A DNA stretch of 40,310 nt from Anaerolineales bacterium (lineage in GTDB: Bacteria; Chloroflexota; Anaerolineae; Anaerolineales; RBG-16-64-43). Each line of letters opens with the position of its first letter. Position 1 is the stretch's first letter. Positions 34,756 to 40,310 of this stretch are shown here, one piece after another. Made by a program: the position numbers and the translations under genes. A model generated the notes under the pieces. It worked only from the letters and a program-made list of their open reading frames with translations. It was not told the origin of the DNA and ran no database searches. The stretch spans positions 1-40,310 of the forward strand of contig JAFGKK010000072.1 in assembly GCA_016928575.1 (NCBI GenBank). The letters run 5' to 3'.

Positions 34756-35439
34756 ATGGTGCAGTGTAGACGCGTGAATAGGAAACCATGGCGGATCTGC
34801 TTTACCGCGTTCGTTGCGGCGGCTCTTTTGCTGGGAGGAGCGGGACTTCATCTGATTTCCGGCGGGCACATCCCAGAATACCTGACCTGGCGCTGGATGG
34901 TGACCTTCCACGTTGCGGTGGCGCCGGTGGATGATTTCCGGATCGAAGTGGACAAATCCGAGCGCCGGCTGGCCGTGTTCGAAGGCGGACGCGAGATTGC
35001 GGTCTACCGCGCGGCGATCAGCGAGCACGGCATGGCGCAACGCACAACCTGGGAGGACGAACTGACCCCGGAAGGAATCTTTCTCATCGCCAGCATGCAG
35101 TATGAATCGCGCTACGGGCCGCGGCAAATGCTGCTGGAGACGACCGCGCAATCCCTGACGGATTACGAAGCCCAATACGGGGAGGAAGGCCGGGATCGAG
35201 TGGAAGTGTGGAGTAAATCGCACGGGCCGCTCGACACGATTTGGGAGACCTACGACTTCAACCAAATGAATCCGGAACATCCGATGTGGAACGACATCCT
35301 GATCCACGGCGGGGGAAGCGCAACGGACTGGACCTGGGGCTGCATCGCGCTGGACGATGCGGACGTGATCGAGCTGTTCGATCTCCTGCGCCGCTCGCGC
35401 GCGGGCGGGCTGGGCGTGGCGGTGGAAATCCGGCGGTAG
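34756..35439 (+). CDS. L,D-transpeptidase (YkuD domain)
   Basis: Predicted 227-residue membrane-anchored or secreted cell-wall enzyme making beta-lactam-tolerant 3-3 peptide cross-links or attaching proteins to peptidoglycan. A hydrophobic segment spans residues about 14-34. The YkuD domain starts near FRIEVDKSERRLAVFEGGREIAVYR (about 61-85), continues with TPEGIFLIA, and ends in the catalytic motif ILIHGGGSATDWTWGCIAL, with His184 and nucleophile Cys196 of the HxGx(n)SxGC pattern. The ATG at 34756 is directly behind GGAGGAGG, so initiation at the adjacent GTG (34759) is possible. Following two penicillin-interacting hydrolase genes, it fits a loose cell-wall group. Confidence 0.88.
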   Translation: MVQCRRVNRKPWRICFTAFVAAALLLGGAGLHLISGGHIPEYLTWRWMVTFHVAVAPVDDFRIEVDKSERRLAVFEGGREIAVYRAAISEHGMAQRTTWEDELTPEGIFLIASMQYESRYGPRQMLLETTAQSLTDYEAQYGEEGRDRVEVWSKSHGPLDTIWETYDFNQMNPEHPMWNDILIHGGGSATDWTWGCIALDDADVIELFDLLRRSRAGGLGVAVEIRR

Positions 35440-35583
35440 AAATCCGGATCGGCAAAGCCGGCCTTCTCTTTTTTGCACATCCTCCATTTTCACCCATGCG
35501 GGCGACGCCGTGCTTTCCGTCCCTTTTTCGGTCCACCCCCGATTGTCGGTGAATGGGGTGGAGGATCGGGGCGGTTTTCCAGA

Positions 35584-36558
35584 TTAATCAAGAGGGCTTT
35601 TTACCGCCAAGCCGCCGCGGTTGAGGACGTGGGTGTAGATCATGGTGGTGTTGACGTTGGCGTGGCCGAGGAGTTCCTGGACGGTGCGGATATCGTAGCC
35701 GGATTCGAGCAAATGGGTGGCGAAGGAATGGCGCAGGGTGTGGCAGCCAACCCGTTTGGGGATTCCGGCGGAGCGGGCGGCACGGCGGACCTCCTTCTGC
35801 AATCCGGATTCGTCGACGTGATGGCGGCGGACGACTCCGCCGCGCGGATCCGGAGAGAGGCGGTCGGAGGGGAACACGTACTGCCACTTCCACTCACGGG
35901 CGGCGGACGGGTATTTGCGTTCGAGCGCGTAGGGCAGGTAAACCGAGCCGGCGCCGGCGGCGAGATCGGATTGGTGGATGCGGCGGACGCGTTCGAGGTG
36001 GGCTTGGAGGGGCGCGGCCGCGGAATCGGGCAGCATGGTGACGCGGTCCTTGAACCCTTTTCCGTCGCGGATGGTAATTCGCCGCATCCGGAAATCGAGG
36101 TCCTTCACCCGCAGTCGGAGGGCTTCCATCAGGCGCAAGCCGCTGCCGTACAACAGCTGGGCCATCAGCAGGTGCTGACCGGACAGGGCGGCGAGGAGCG
36201 CGCGGACTTCCTCCTTGGAGAGCACGGTGGGGAGCAGGACGGGGCGCTTGGCGCGCACGAGCTGAAAGGGGGAATCGAGTTTTTTGCCGAGGACGCCGCG
36301 ATAGAAAAAAACCAGCGCGTTCAGGGCTTGATTCTGGGTGGAGGAAGCGACGCGTTCGCGGACCGCGAGGTGGGTGAGGAAAGCGGAGATTTCCTCTTCG
36401 GCGAGTTGCTCGGGCGGGAGTCCGGCGTGGAAGGCGAAAAAGCGGCGGACCCAATCCACGTAGGATTCTTCGGTGCGGATGGAATAATGGCGGAGGCGGA
36501 TGAGCTTGCGGAGGCGGTTGAGAAGCTCGGCTGTGGAAGAAGAAGCGGACGCGGTCAT
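35584..36558 (-). CDS. intI: Integron integrase
   Basis: Site-specific tyrosine recombinase that moves cassettes between attC and attI, recognising attC as folded single strands. The 324-residue product starts at the ATG at 36558, with AGGGGG 6 nt upstream; the open frame farther upstream runs through the divergent promoter region and lacks homology. The N-terminal SAM-like domain spans about residues 9-95. Catalytic residues of the family: R142 ([16 protein letters not shown]), K167, H273-x-x-R276 ([14 protein letters not shown]), H299 (ELLGHANV) and nucleophile Y308 ([11 protein letters not shown]). Residues about 211-230 form the extra patch unique to IntI ([20 protein letters not shown]), which separates it from XerC/D. 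It lacks stops or frameshifts and is probably active. Confidence 0.97.
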   Translation of the reverse strand: MTASASSSTAELLNRLRKLIRLRHYSIRTEESYVDWVRRFFAFHAGLPPEQLAEEEISAFLTHLAVRERVASSTQNQALNALVFFYRGVLGKKLDSPFQLVRAKRPVLLPTVLSKEEVRALLAALSGQHLLMAQLLYGSGLRLMEALRLRVKDLDFRMRRITIRDGKGFKDRVTMLPDSAAAPLQAHLERVRRIHQSDLAAGAGSVYLPYALERKYPSAAREWKWQYVFPSDRLSPDPRGGVVRRHHVDESGLQKEVRRAARSAGIPKRVGCHTLRHSFATHLLESGYDIRTVQELLGHANVNTTMIYTHVLNRGGLAVKSPLD

Positions 36559-36601
36559 GAGGCACCCCCTGGCGGACGCGGATGGCGAAGCGGACGGGGA
36601 T

Positions 36602-36607
36602 ATTATA
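36602..36607 (-). promoter_or_regulatory. Candidate divergent -10 region between intI and the small gene
   Basis: ATTATA here reads TATAAT on the minus strand, 43 bp before the intI start. The same bases on the plus strand give TATTAT/TACAAT, 30 bp before the small ORF at 36641. This AT island in GC-rich DNA suggests overlapping divergent promoters. No clear -35 hexamers or LexA-type operator could be recognised. Confidence 0.35.
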
Positions 36608-36640
36608 CAATAGCGGAAACCGAACGCCGGGGAGGGGGAG

Positions 36641-36967
36641 ATGAGGACGAAGCTGGTGTTGAAGCCTGGGAGCCGGGGCACGCGGAAGCTGTTGGCGGAA
36701 TACGGCAAGCGGCTGGTGTGCGTGCGGTATCGGTATGATTGGCGATTGGGCCGCCGCTGGAAGACGGTGGAGCTGATCATCCACGAAGCGTCCTGGAAAC
36801 CCAAGCCGAGTTCGCTGGTCTATGTCCGGATTCAAAATTTAGAATGGACCAAGCAGGAGAAAATGCTGGAATCAGGAGCACGATGGGACAAGCGGAGGCT
36901 GATATGGCGGATGCGGTACGAAAATGCGTGCCGTCTCGGGCTTGCGGACAACATCATAGAGTTTTAA
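36641..36967 (+). CDS. Small conserved-looking protein between intI and attI
   Basis: A 108-residue, strongly basic protein (many Arg and Lys), starting with [18 protein letters not shown] and containing [24 protein letters not shown], then a C-terminal V-x-V-R-I ... [17 protein letters not shown] segment. From memory this pattern recurs as uncharacterised small proteins beside tyrosine recombinases and transposases; I cannot verify this here. GGAGGGGGAG directly precedes the ATG. It lies between intI and the attI site, reads toward the array, and has no attC of its own, so it is not a cassette. A DNA-binding or recombination accessory role is speculative; its promoter could also drive cassette transcription. 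Confidence 0.75.
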   Translation: MRTKLVLKPGSRGTRKLLAEYGKRLVCVRYRYDWRLGRRWKTVELIIHEASWKPKPSSLVYVRIQNLEWTKQEKMLESGARWDKRRLIWRMRYENACRLGLADNIIEF

Positions 36968-36969
36968 AG

Positions 36970-37059
36970 CATCTACCCATATATGCAAACCAAAAGCATC
37001 TAGGTGTATATAGTTGCATATAGAAGTAGATGGGAATTCCGTCCAGTAATATGTTGGGC
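36970..37059 (+). promoter_or_regulatory. Putative attI site with CATCTA repeats
   Basis: The core GTTGGGC at 37053-37059 matches the attI crossover consensus GTTRRRY and marks the left boundary of cassette 1. Just upstream CATCTA occurs directly at 36970-36975 and 36997-37002 and inverted (TAGATG) at 37027-37032. The 19 bp arms 36970-36988 and 37014-37032 are complementary in 16 positions. Direct repeats plus inverted core sites are the layout of known attI sites, where integrase binds. The exact outer limit is unknown. Confidence 0.65.
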
Positions 37060-37105
37060 CGGTAAGATCTTATTGGTGTAAGTATAGCGTTTGAGGAGTC
37101 TACTT

Positions 37106-37285
37106 ATGGAACGAAGCGGCTTCGTTATTTTGTTGATATTTGGCAGAGGATGGACTACATGAATCGGCTCGAATGTTGCAAAGGAAAGGACGCCGCTTCT
37201 TAAGGCATTAAAATGGGAAGGGTTCTGCGTAACCGAAATGATGGTTATTTTGAAGAAAAAACATTCCGGCCCAACAATGCGCTGA
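37106..37285 (+). pseudogene. Decayed cassette 1 reading frame
   Basis: Cassette 1 (37054-37401, 348 bp) has one plausible frame: GAGGAG (37093-37098), 7 nt, ATG at 37106, then MERSGFVILLIFGRGWTT, a TGA at 37160-37162, and 40 further codons in the same frame (including NVAKERTPLLKALKWEGF) ending at a TGA just inside the attC. The corresponding frame in cassette 2 is broken elsewhere. An internal stop in an otherwise cassette-like arrangement suggests a dead gene; an 18-residue peptide or a non-coding cassette are alternatives. The downstream segment closely matches cassette 2 at DNA level. Confidence 0.4.
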
Positions 37286-37407
37286 AGCCGACTTGGCCTT
37301 CGGCCTAGAGTCTTCGTTGGTGTTATCCTCGGCCTTGAATCAAGTACAATGGTTAGTGGTAAGTAGCCGGCCAAGTCGGCCAAGCGGCTTAGCGCTGTGC
37401 GTTGGGC
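37269..37407 (+). repeat. attC1 recombination site
   Basis: A 139 bp site from GCCCAAC (37269-37275) to GTTGGGC (37401-37407). Left-arm blocks GCGCT, AAGCCG and CTTGGCC pair with right-arm GGCCAAG, CGGCTT and AGCGC; a G and an A on the left arm have no partner, giving the two extrahelical bases that set strand choice by the integrase. The variable centre (about 37300-37370) is long, as in Vibrio repeats. Confidence 0.93.
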
Positions 37408-37451
37408 CGTAAAGAGTTTTTTGAATAAGTATATTCTTTTGAATCCTACTG

Positions 37452-37676
37452 GTGGAACGAAGCGGCCTCGATATTTAGTTGATATCTTGCAGAGGATGGA
37501 CTAATTGTATTGATCCGAATGTTGCAGAGGAAAGGACGCCGCTTCTTAAAGCATTAAAATGGGAAGGGTTCTACACAATCGAAGTGATGGTTATTTTGAA
37601 GAAAAAAAACGTTACGGCCCAACAAAGCGCTGAAGCCGACTTGGCCTTCGGCATAGAGTCTTCGTTGGTGTTATAG
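37452..37676 (+). pseudogene. Decayed cassette 2 reading frame, homologous to cassette 1
   Basis: Cassette 2 (37402-37750, 349 bp) is a diverged copy of cassette 1. The counterpart frame begins with a GTG (37452) lacking a ribosome binding site, reads MERSGLDI and meets TAG at 37476-37478. It then continues from TTG 37479 for 65 codons (with DPNVAEERTPLLKALKWEGF) to a TAG inside attC2. Most differences between the two copies in this frame change the amino acid, which argues against current protein selection. It could also be a non-coding or promoter cassette that was duplicated. Confidence 0.4.
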
Positions 37677-37756
37677 TAATCTTCAGATCTAATAAACTGA
37701 AGTTGAGGTAATCACCAGGCCAAGTCGGCCAAGCGGCTTAGCGCTGTGCGTTGGGC
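37617..37756 (+). repeat. attC2 recombination site
   Basis: A 140 bp site from GCCCAAC (37617-37623) to GTTGGGC (37750-37756). The arms are nearly identical to those of attC1, with the same unpaired G and A; the centre differs. It closes the second of the twin cassettes. Confidence 0.93.
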
Positions 37757-37803
37757 AATAAAACCCATTATTGGATAAATTGCAATATATAATGGAGGGG
37801 TAA

Positions 37804-39426
37804 ATGAAAACACTAGAAGAATTCTTTTATAACCATCCCCTTGAATTCCATTTTCGTGATAATAAGAAACAGAAAATACTATATACATTTAGTAGCTGGG
37901 TTAATGAATATAAATTCAATGATTGGCATTACTCATTATTCTATATGTCAAACGAATCTCCACTTTGTTATCACAATAATGACGTAATATCACTTAGTCT
38001 TGATTATCTTCGTTCAAATTACGAAATTTCATTACAAGCGATATATTCACTACAAAAGGATATAAATCATGCGGTAATATCAATAATTCAACCTACTTCA
38101 AGTTGGGATGAAGCAAAAACACCATCACTTAATACACCTGATAAATCTGCAGCATATGAATCGATATGGCATCCTGAATATCAAAGATATACAGAACATA
38201 TATTTAATCATTTAATTAATATATATTTGTTTATAATCGGAAAAATAAAAAATAAGGATTACTTATCACAAGATTTAGCAAATAGGTCTAAAATAATTGC
38301 GGATAATATTTCCCCTTTACTTACTACCGGATATGATTCCATTATCAGAAATGCCATTTCTCATGGAAGTACAGAATATGAAATGATGACAGTAAAATAT
38401 ATTGATAAAAAATCAGATATTTTACTCATGCCATCTGAATTTGCTGAACAATTTGATAAATTAGTGGATACTTGTCATAGTCTTTTATCCGCAATATTAT
38501 TGTTTATTTCTGAAAATAAGTGTAATAAATATCCGCCTAAAATGGAAATGCTACCTTTTGGAATTAGATTGTTATTATCGGCGGGAATTGTTTATCATCC
38601 AGGACTACAGATTATTACTATGCTAGAGACACAAAATAGAAAACAGTCTAAACAATTGCATGTAGTTTGTCGTGTAAATAATCCATCTAAAGCATCACAT
38701 CAGTTTGATAGTTTATATATTGCATGGACAATGGCGAATCTATATAAACATTATGATAGGATATTGATATCTATTGATTGCGGAAAGAAGATTTATTCAT
38801 TAATTGCATTTGATGGAAAAGTACTAAATACAGCGATAGAACAAAAATTACCTATTGAAAAATGTGAAGGATTAATACAATCATCATTGCTTTGGTATGA
38901 TGCATCACATATAAGAAGTTGGTTTTCTACTTTCCATAGTATTGTAAAAACAACATGGCCAAAAATAACTTCAGAAATACGGTCTAATATTGAAAAAGCT
39001 GGTTTAGTAAAACCAATATACAAATATAGTATTTCTACTATTGAAAATAATAGTTTAGATACTGAGCCGCGAATAATATGCTATGCCATATTAGATGAAA
39101 AAGGAAAAGTTATTGACACGATTGTTATTAGTACTATTCAAAAAATAATTCTTAATTTAAGAAACAAGAGAGTCAAACGAAAAGATATATATGGAGAAAA
39201 AGGTATTCCTTCTTCACCCGCACATATTCTGATTAGGTTATCATCGGAAAAACGGCGTATACGATCATTAAAAATGCAGTCGTGGCAAAACGAAGAATTA
39301 ATTCTTATTGCAGAATGGAAAAATAGGCATTCAAAAACAAAACCTTCATATACTAAGAACGCTCATTATATAGAAAAATCATTACGAATAAAATTTAATC
39401 CTTCAATAATTGGGAAGAAACTATAA
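37804..39426 (+). CDS. Cassette 3: 540-residue protein with HEPN-like R-x4-H motif
   Basis: The single gene of cassette 3, strongly AT-rich with GGAGG 5 nt before the ATG. The first about 250 residues appear helical. They contain YDSIIRNAISHGS, where R182-N-A-I-S-H187 fits the RNA-cleaving HEPN signature R-x4-6-H, flanked by helices (HIFNHLINIYLFIIGKI before, FDKLVDTCHSLLSAILLFI after) as in HEPN folds. The rest is mixed alpha/beta with no motif I recognise; the C-terminus is very basic. No membrane or signal segment. HEPN proteins commonly act as RNases in antiviral or toxin systems; defence is therefore an inference. The gene ends 12 bp before attC3, typical of a cassette. The motif could be fortuitous and family assignment needs a profile search. 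Confidence 0.75.
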   Translation: MKTLEEFFYNHPLEFHFRDNKKQKILYTFSSWVNEYKFNDWHYSLFYMSNESPLCYHNNDVISLSLDYLRSNYEISLQAIYSLQKDINHAVISIIQPTSSWDEAKTPSLNTPDKSAAYESIWHPEYQRYTEHIFNHLINIYLFIIGKIKNKDYLSQDLANRSKIIADNISPLLTTGYDSIIRNAISHGSTEYEMMTVKYIDKKSDILLMPSEFAEQFDKLVDTCHSLLSAILLFISENKCNKYPPKMEMLPFGIRLLLSAGIVYHPGLQIITMLETQNRKQSKQLHVVCRVNNPSKASHQFDSLYIAWTMANLYKHYDRILISIDCGKKIYSLIAFDGKVLNTAIEQKLPIEKCEGLIQSSLLWYDASHIRSWFSTFHSIVKTTWPKITSEIRSNIEKAGLVKPIYKYSISTIENNSLDTEPRIICYAILDEKGKVIDTIVISTIQKIILNLRNKRVKRKDIYGEKGIPSSPAHILIRLSSEKRRIRSLKMQSWQNEELILIAEWKNRHSKTKPSYTKNAHYIEKSLRIKFNPSIIGKKL

Positions 39427-39438
39427 TATGTTTTTATT

Positions 39439-39570
39439 GCCCAACAAGGCGCTGAAGCTGACCTGGCCTTCGGCTGAGTGTTTTCGTTGGCGTGTTCTTC
39501 GATGGCGAGTGGGGTATACTGAACCCAGTCCCGCAAAGCCGGCCAGGCAGCTTAGCGCTGTGCGTTGGGC
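39439..39570 (+). repeat. attC3 recombination site
   Basis: A 132 bp site from GCCCAAC (39439-39445) to GTTGGGC (39564-39570). Compared with attC1 the left blocks read AAGCTG and CCTGGCC and the right arm has the matching changes CAGCTT and GGCCAGG. The unpaired G and A remain. These paired changes show that the fold, not the sequence, is kept. Confidence 0.93.
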
Positions 39571-39587
39571 GCAATTTAGGAGGTAAT

Positions 39588-40001
39588 ATGCCTTCAAGAG
39601 ACCATAGAGAAAAGTCATCAGAATTATTTGAAAGAGCAACATATCCTCTCGCAAAGAAAGTATCATTTCGAGAAGCGTTTCCGGAAATAGAAAAAATATA
39701 TATAGAAGTATTGGAATATGAAAATGTGATAAGTGAGAATGGCCTTACTCAAAGGTATGATATTGATACATTTCCCGGAGAATTTATAGATTGCTCAAAC
39801 CGTTATTGTTTTCGCGGTGGGATTTCTCTCGGGCAAATTATCCGGTCAATGGTTTCTTCAAAAAAGACTTTAGAAGAAGATAGAATAGGTTGTAAGGGAA
39901 ATGAAACATCACCGAAAGGAAAGAAAATATATCAAAAATGTTTACACTCTTTTAAATATTCAATTAAAATAGAATATAAAACAACAGCTATAAAATCTTA
40001 A
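39588..40001 (+). CDS. Cassette 4: small four-cysteine protein of unknown function
   Basis: A 137-residue hydrophilic protein in cassette 4, with an excellent TAGGAGG ribosome binding site 18 bp inside the cassette and the ATG at 39588; a longer frame upstream runs through attC3 and is not credible. Cys69 and Cys74 (DCSNRYC) and Cys102 and Cys118 suggest a metal-binding or disulphide-bonded fold. SPKGKKIYQKCLHSFKYSIKIEYK near the C-terminus is basic. The N-terminus (MPSRDHREKSSELFERA) is charged with no signal peptide, so it is likely cytoplasmic. The stop lies 3 bp before attC4. I do not recognise the family; small orphan proteins of this sort are typical cassette cargo. Confidence 0.8.
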   Translation: MPSRDHREKSSELFERATYPLAKKVSFREAFPEIEKIYIEVLEYENVISENGLTQRYDIDTFPGEFIDCSNRYCFRGGISLGQIIRSMVSSKKTLEEDRIGCKGNETSPKGKKIYQKCLHSFKYSIKIEYKTTAIKS

Positions 40002-40004
40002 TGC

Positions 40005-40136
40005 GCCCAACAATGGGTTGCAGCGGATTTGGCCTTCGGCCTGGTGGTAATGTTGGTGTGTTCTTCGATGGAGGAATTAATATAATGAATGTAGTCATGC
40101 TCAGCCGGCCAAACCGCTGAACCCTGTGCGTTGGGC
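40005..40136 (+). repeat. attC4 recombination site
   Basis: A 132 bp site from GCCCAAC (40005-40011) to GTTGGGC (40130-40136). The arms differ from the other three (left blocks GGGTT, CAGCGG, TTTGGCC; right blocks GGCCAAA, CCGCTG, AACCC) but pair fully, with unpaired G and A in the same places. This divergent stem suggests the cassette came from a different attC lineage. Confidence 0.92.
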
Positions 40137-40173
40137 GGCTTATAATCTGTAACACTTGACTTTAAGGAGTTCC

Positions 40174-40310
40174 ATGGACATTCATCAACTCGGGGAACCA
40201 TTCCCAATATGGCCCAATGTGGCACTTTCTACGCGGACTTATTCAAATTCGGAGCAGCAAACACCATTGTTGTGGAACAGTCAGATAGTTCGTAATGTAA
40301 GCGAACCGTC
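40174..40310 (+). CDS. Cassette 5 protein, N-terminal part (cut by window end)
   Basis: The frame opens with ATG at 40174, 4 nt after AAGGAG (40164-40169), 43 bp into the fifth cassette, and stays open to the edge (45 full codons, MDIHQLGEPFPIWPNVALS...). No family can be assigned to this fragment. Position and ribosome binding site match those of cassettes 3 and 4. Confidence 0.55.
   Translation, partial: MDIHQLGEPFPIWPNVALSTRTYSNSEQQTPLLWNSQIVRNVSEP

Larger units (their letters stand above)
35584..40310. mobile_element. Chromosomal integron: intI, attI and at least four cassettes
   Basis: The unit has a leftward integron integrase (35584-36558), a small rightward gene, a putative attI ending in core site GTTGGGC (37053-37059), then a rightward array of cassettes each ending in a 132-140 bp attC that starts with GCCCAAC and ends with GTTGGGC. 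Cassette boundaries (after the G of GTTGGGC) are about 37054-37401, 37402-37750, 37751-39564 and 39565-40130; a fifth starts at 40131 and runs off the window. The cassette DNA is AT-rich in contrast to the host. No transposon ends, tniABC genes or resistance cassette are visible, so it appears chromosomal and sedentary. Confidence 0.93.

Noticed and set aside
35473-36738. Long plus-strand open frame opposite intI
   Set aside because: Shadow of the high-GC integrase gene; its Gly/Ala/Asp-rich translation has no family features, while the minus strand is an unmistakable integrase.
37000-37383. Open frame of 127 codons on the minus strand across cassette 1
   Set aside because: It starts inside attC1 and runs out through the attI core, crossing both recombination borders; the homologous cassette 2 does not keep it.
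37269-40136. CRISPR array suggested by repeated GTTGGGC-bounded blocks
   Set aside because: The repeats are 132-140 bp imperfect palindromes separated by genes of unequal size and paired with intI; they are attC sites, and no cas gene is seen.

Overview
The window is high-GC bacterial DNA with dense, mostly minus-strand operons, Thr/Pro-rich lipoprotein linkers, long WD40 and GAF-GGDEF proteins and many GC-rich palindromes between genes. Together this suggests a Chloroflexota bacterium, probably Anaerolineae. That assignment is an inference from style and gene content; no rRNA or tRNA gene is visible.

Layout. 1-7227: a secreted family 3 glycosidase with a C-terminal discoidin domain, an orphan TadE/TadG-like pair, a lipoprotein and a secreted protein of unknown function, separated by repeat-rich gaps. 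7228-10571: ribulose-phosphate epimerase overlapping a four-GAF diguanylate cyclase. 10812-29600: a nearly complete de novo purine set, all on the minus strand. In transcription order: purSL fusion, purQ, (WD40 lipoprotein), bioY, purC, purE class II, purF, a zinc-ribbon protein, purD, purM, a stand-alone AICAR formyltransferase, purN, purH, guaB. The set runs from PRPP to IMP and on to XMP, lacking only purB. No purK is present, as expected with class II PurE. 30515-35439 (plus strand): an esterase, a beta-lactamase-fold serine hydrolase, a class D beta-lactamase and an L,D-transpeptidase, the last three acting on beta-lactams or the cell wall.

35584-40310 is a chromosomal integron: a leftward intI with the integron-specific insertion, a small ORF, a putative attI, then at least four gene cassettes and the start of a fifth, each closed by a 132-140 bp attC. 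The cassettes are strikingly AT-rich against the GC-rich host. Cassettes 1 and 2 are diverged copies of one another with broken reading frames. Cassette 3 encodes a 540-residue protein with an R-x4-H (HEPN-like) motif. Cassette 4 encodes a small four-cysteine protein. The array runs off the right edge of the window.

The points most worth a second look are the integron and its unknown cassettes; a PurH whose KH formyltransferase motif reads KQ beside a second formyltransferase that keeps KH; a Lys/Ala repeat inserted in PurQ; and related perfect palindromes (up to 82 bp) filling consecutive gaps of the purine cluster.
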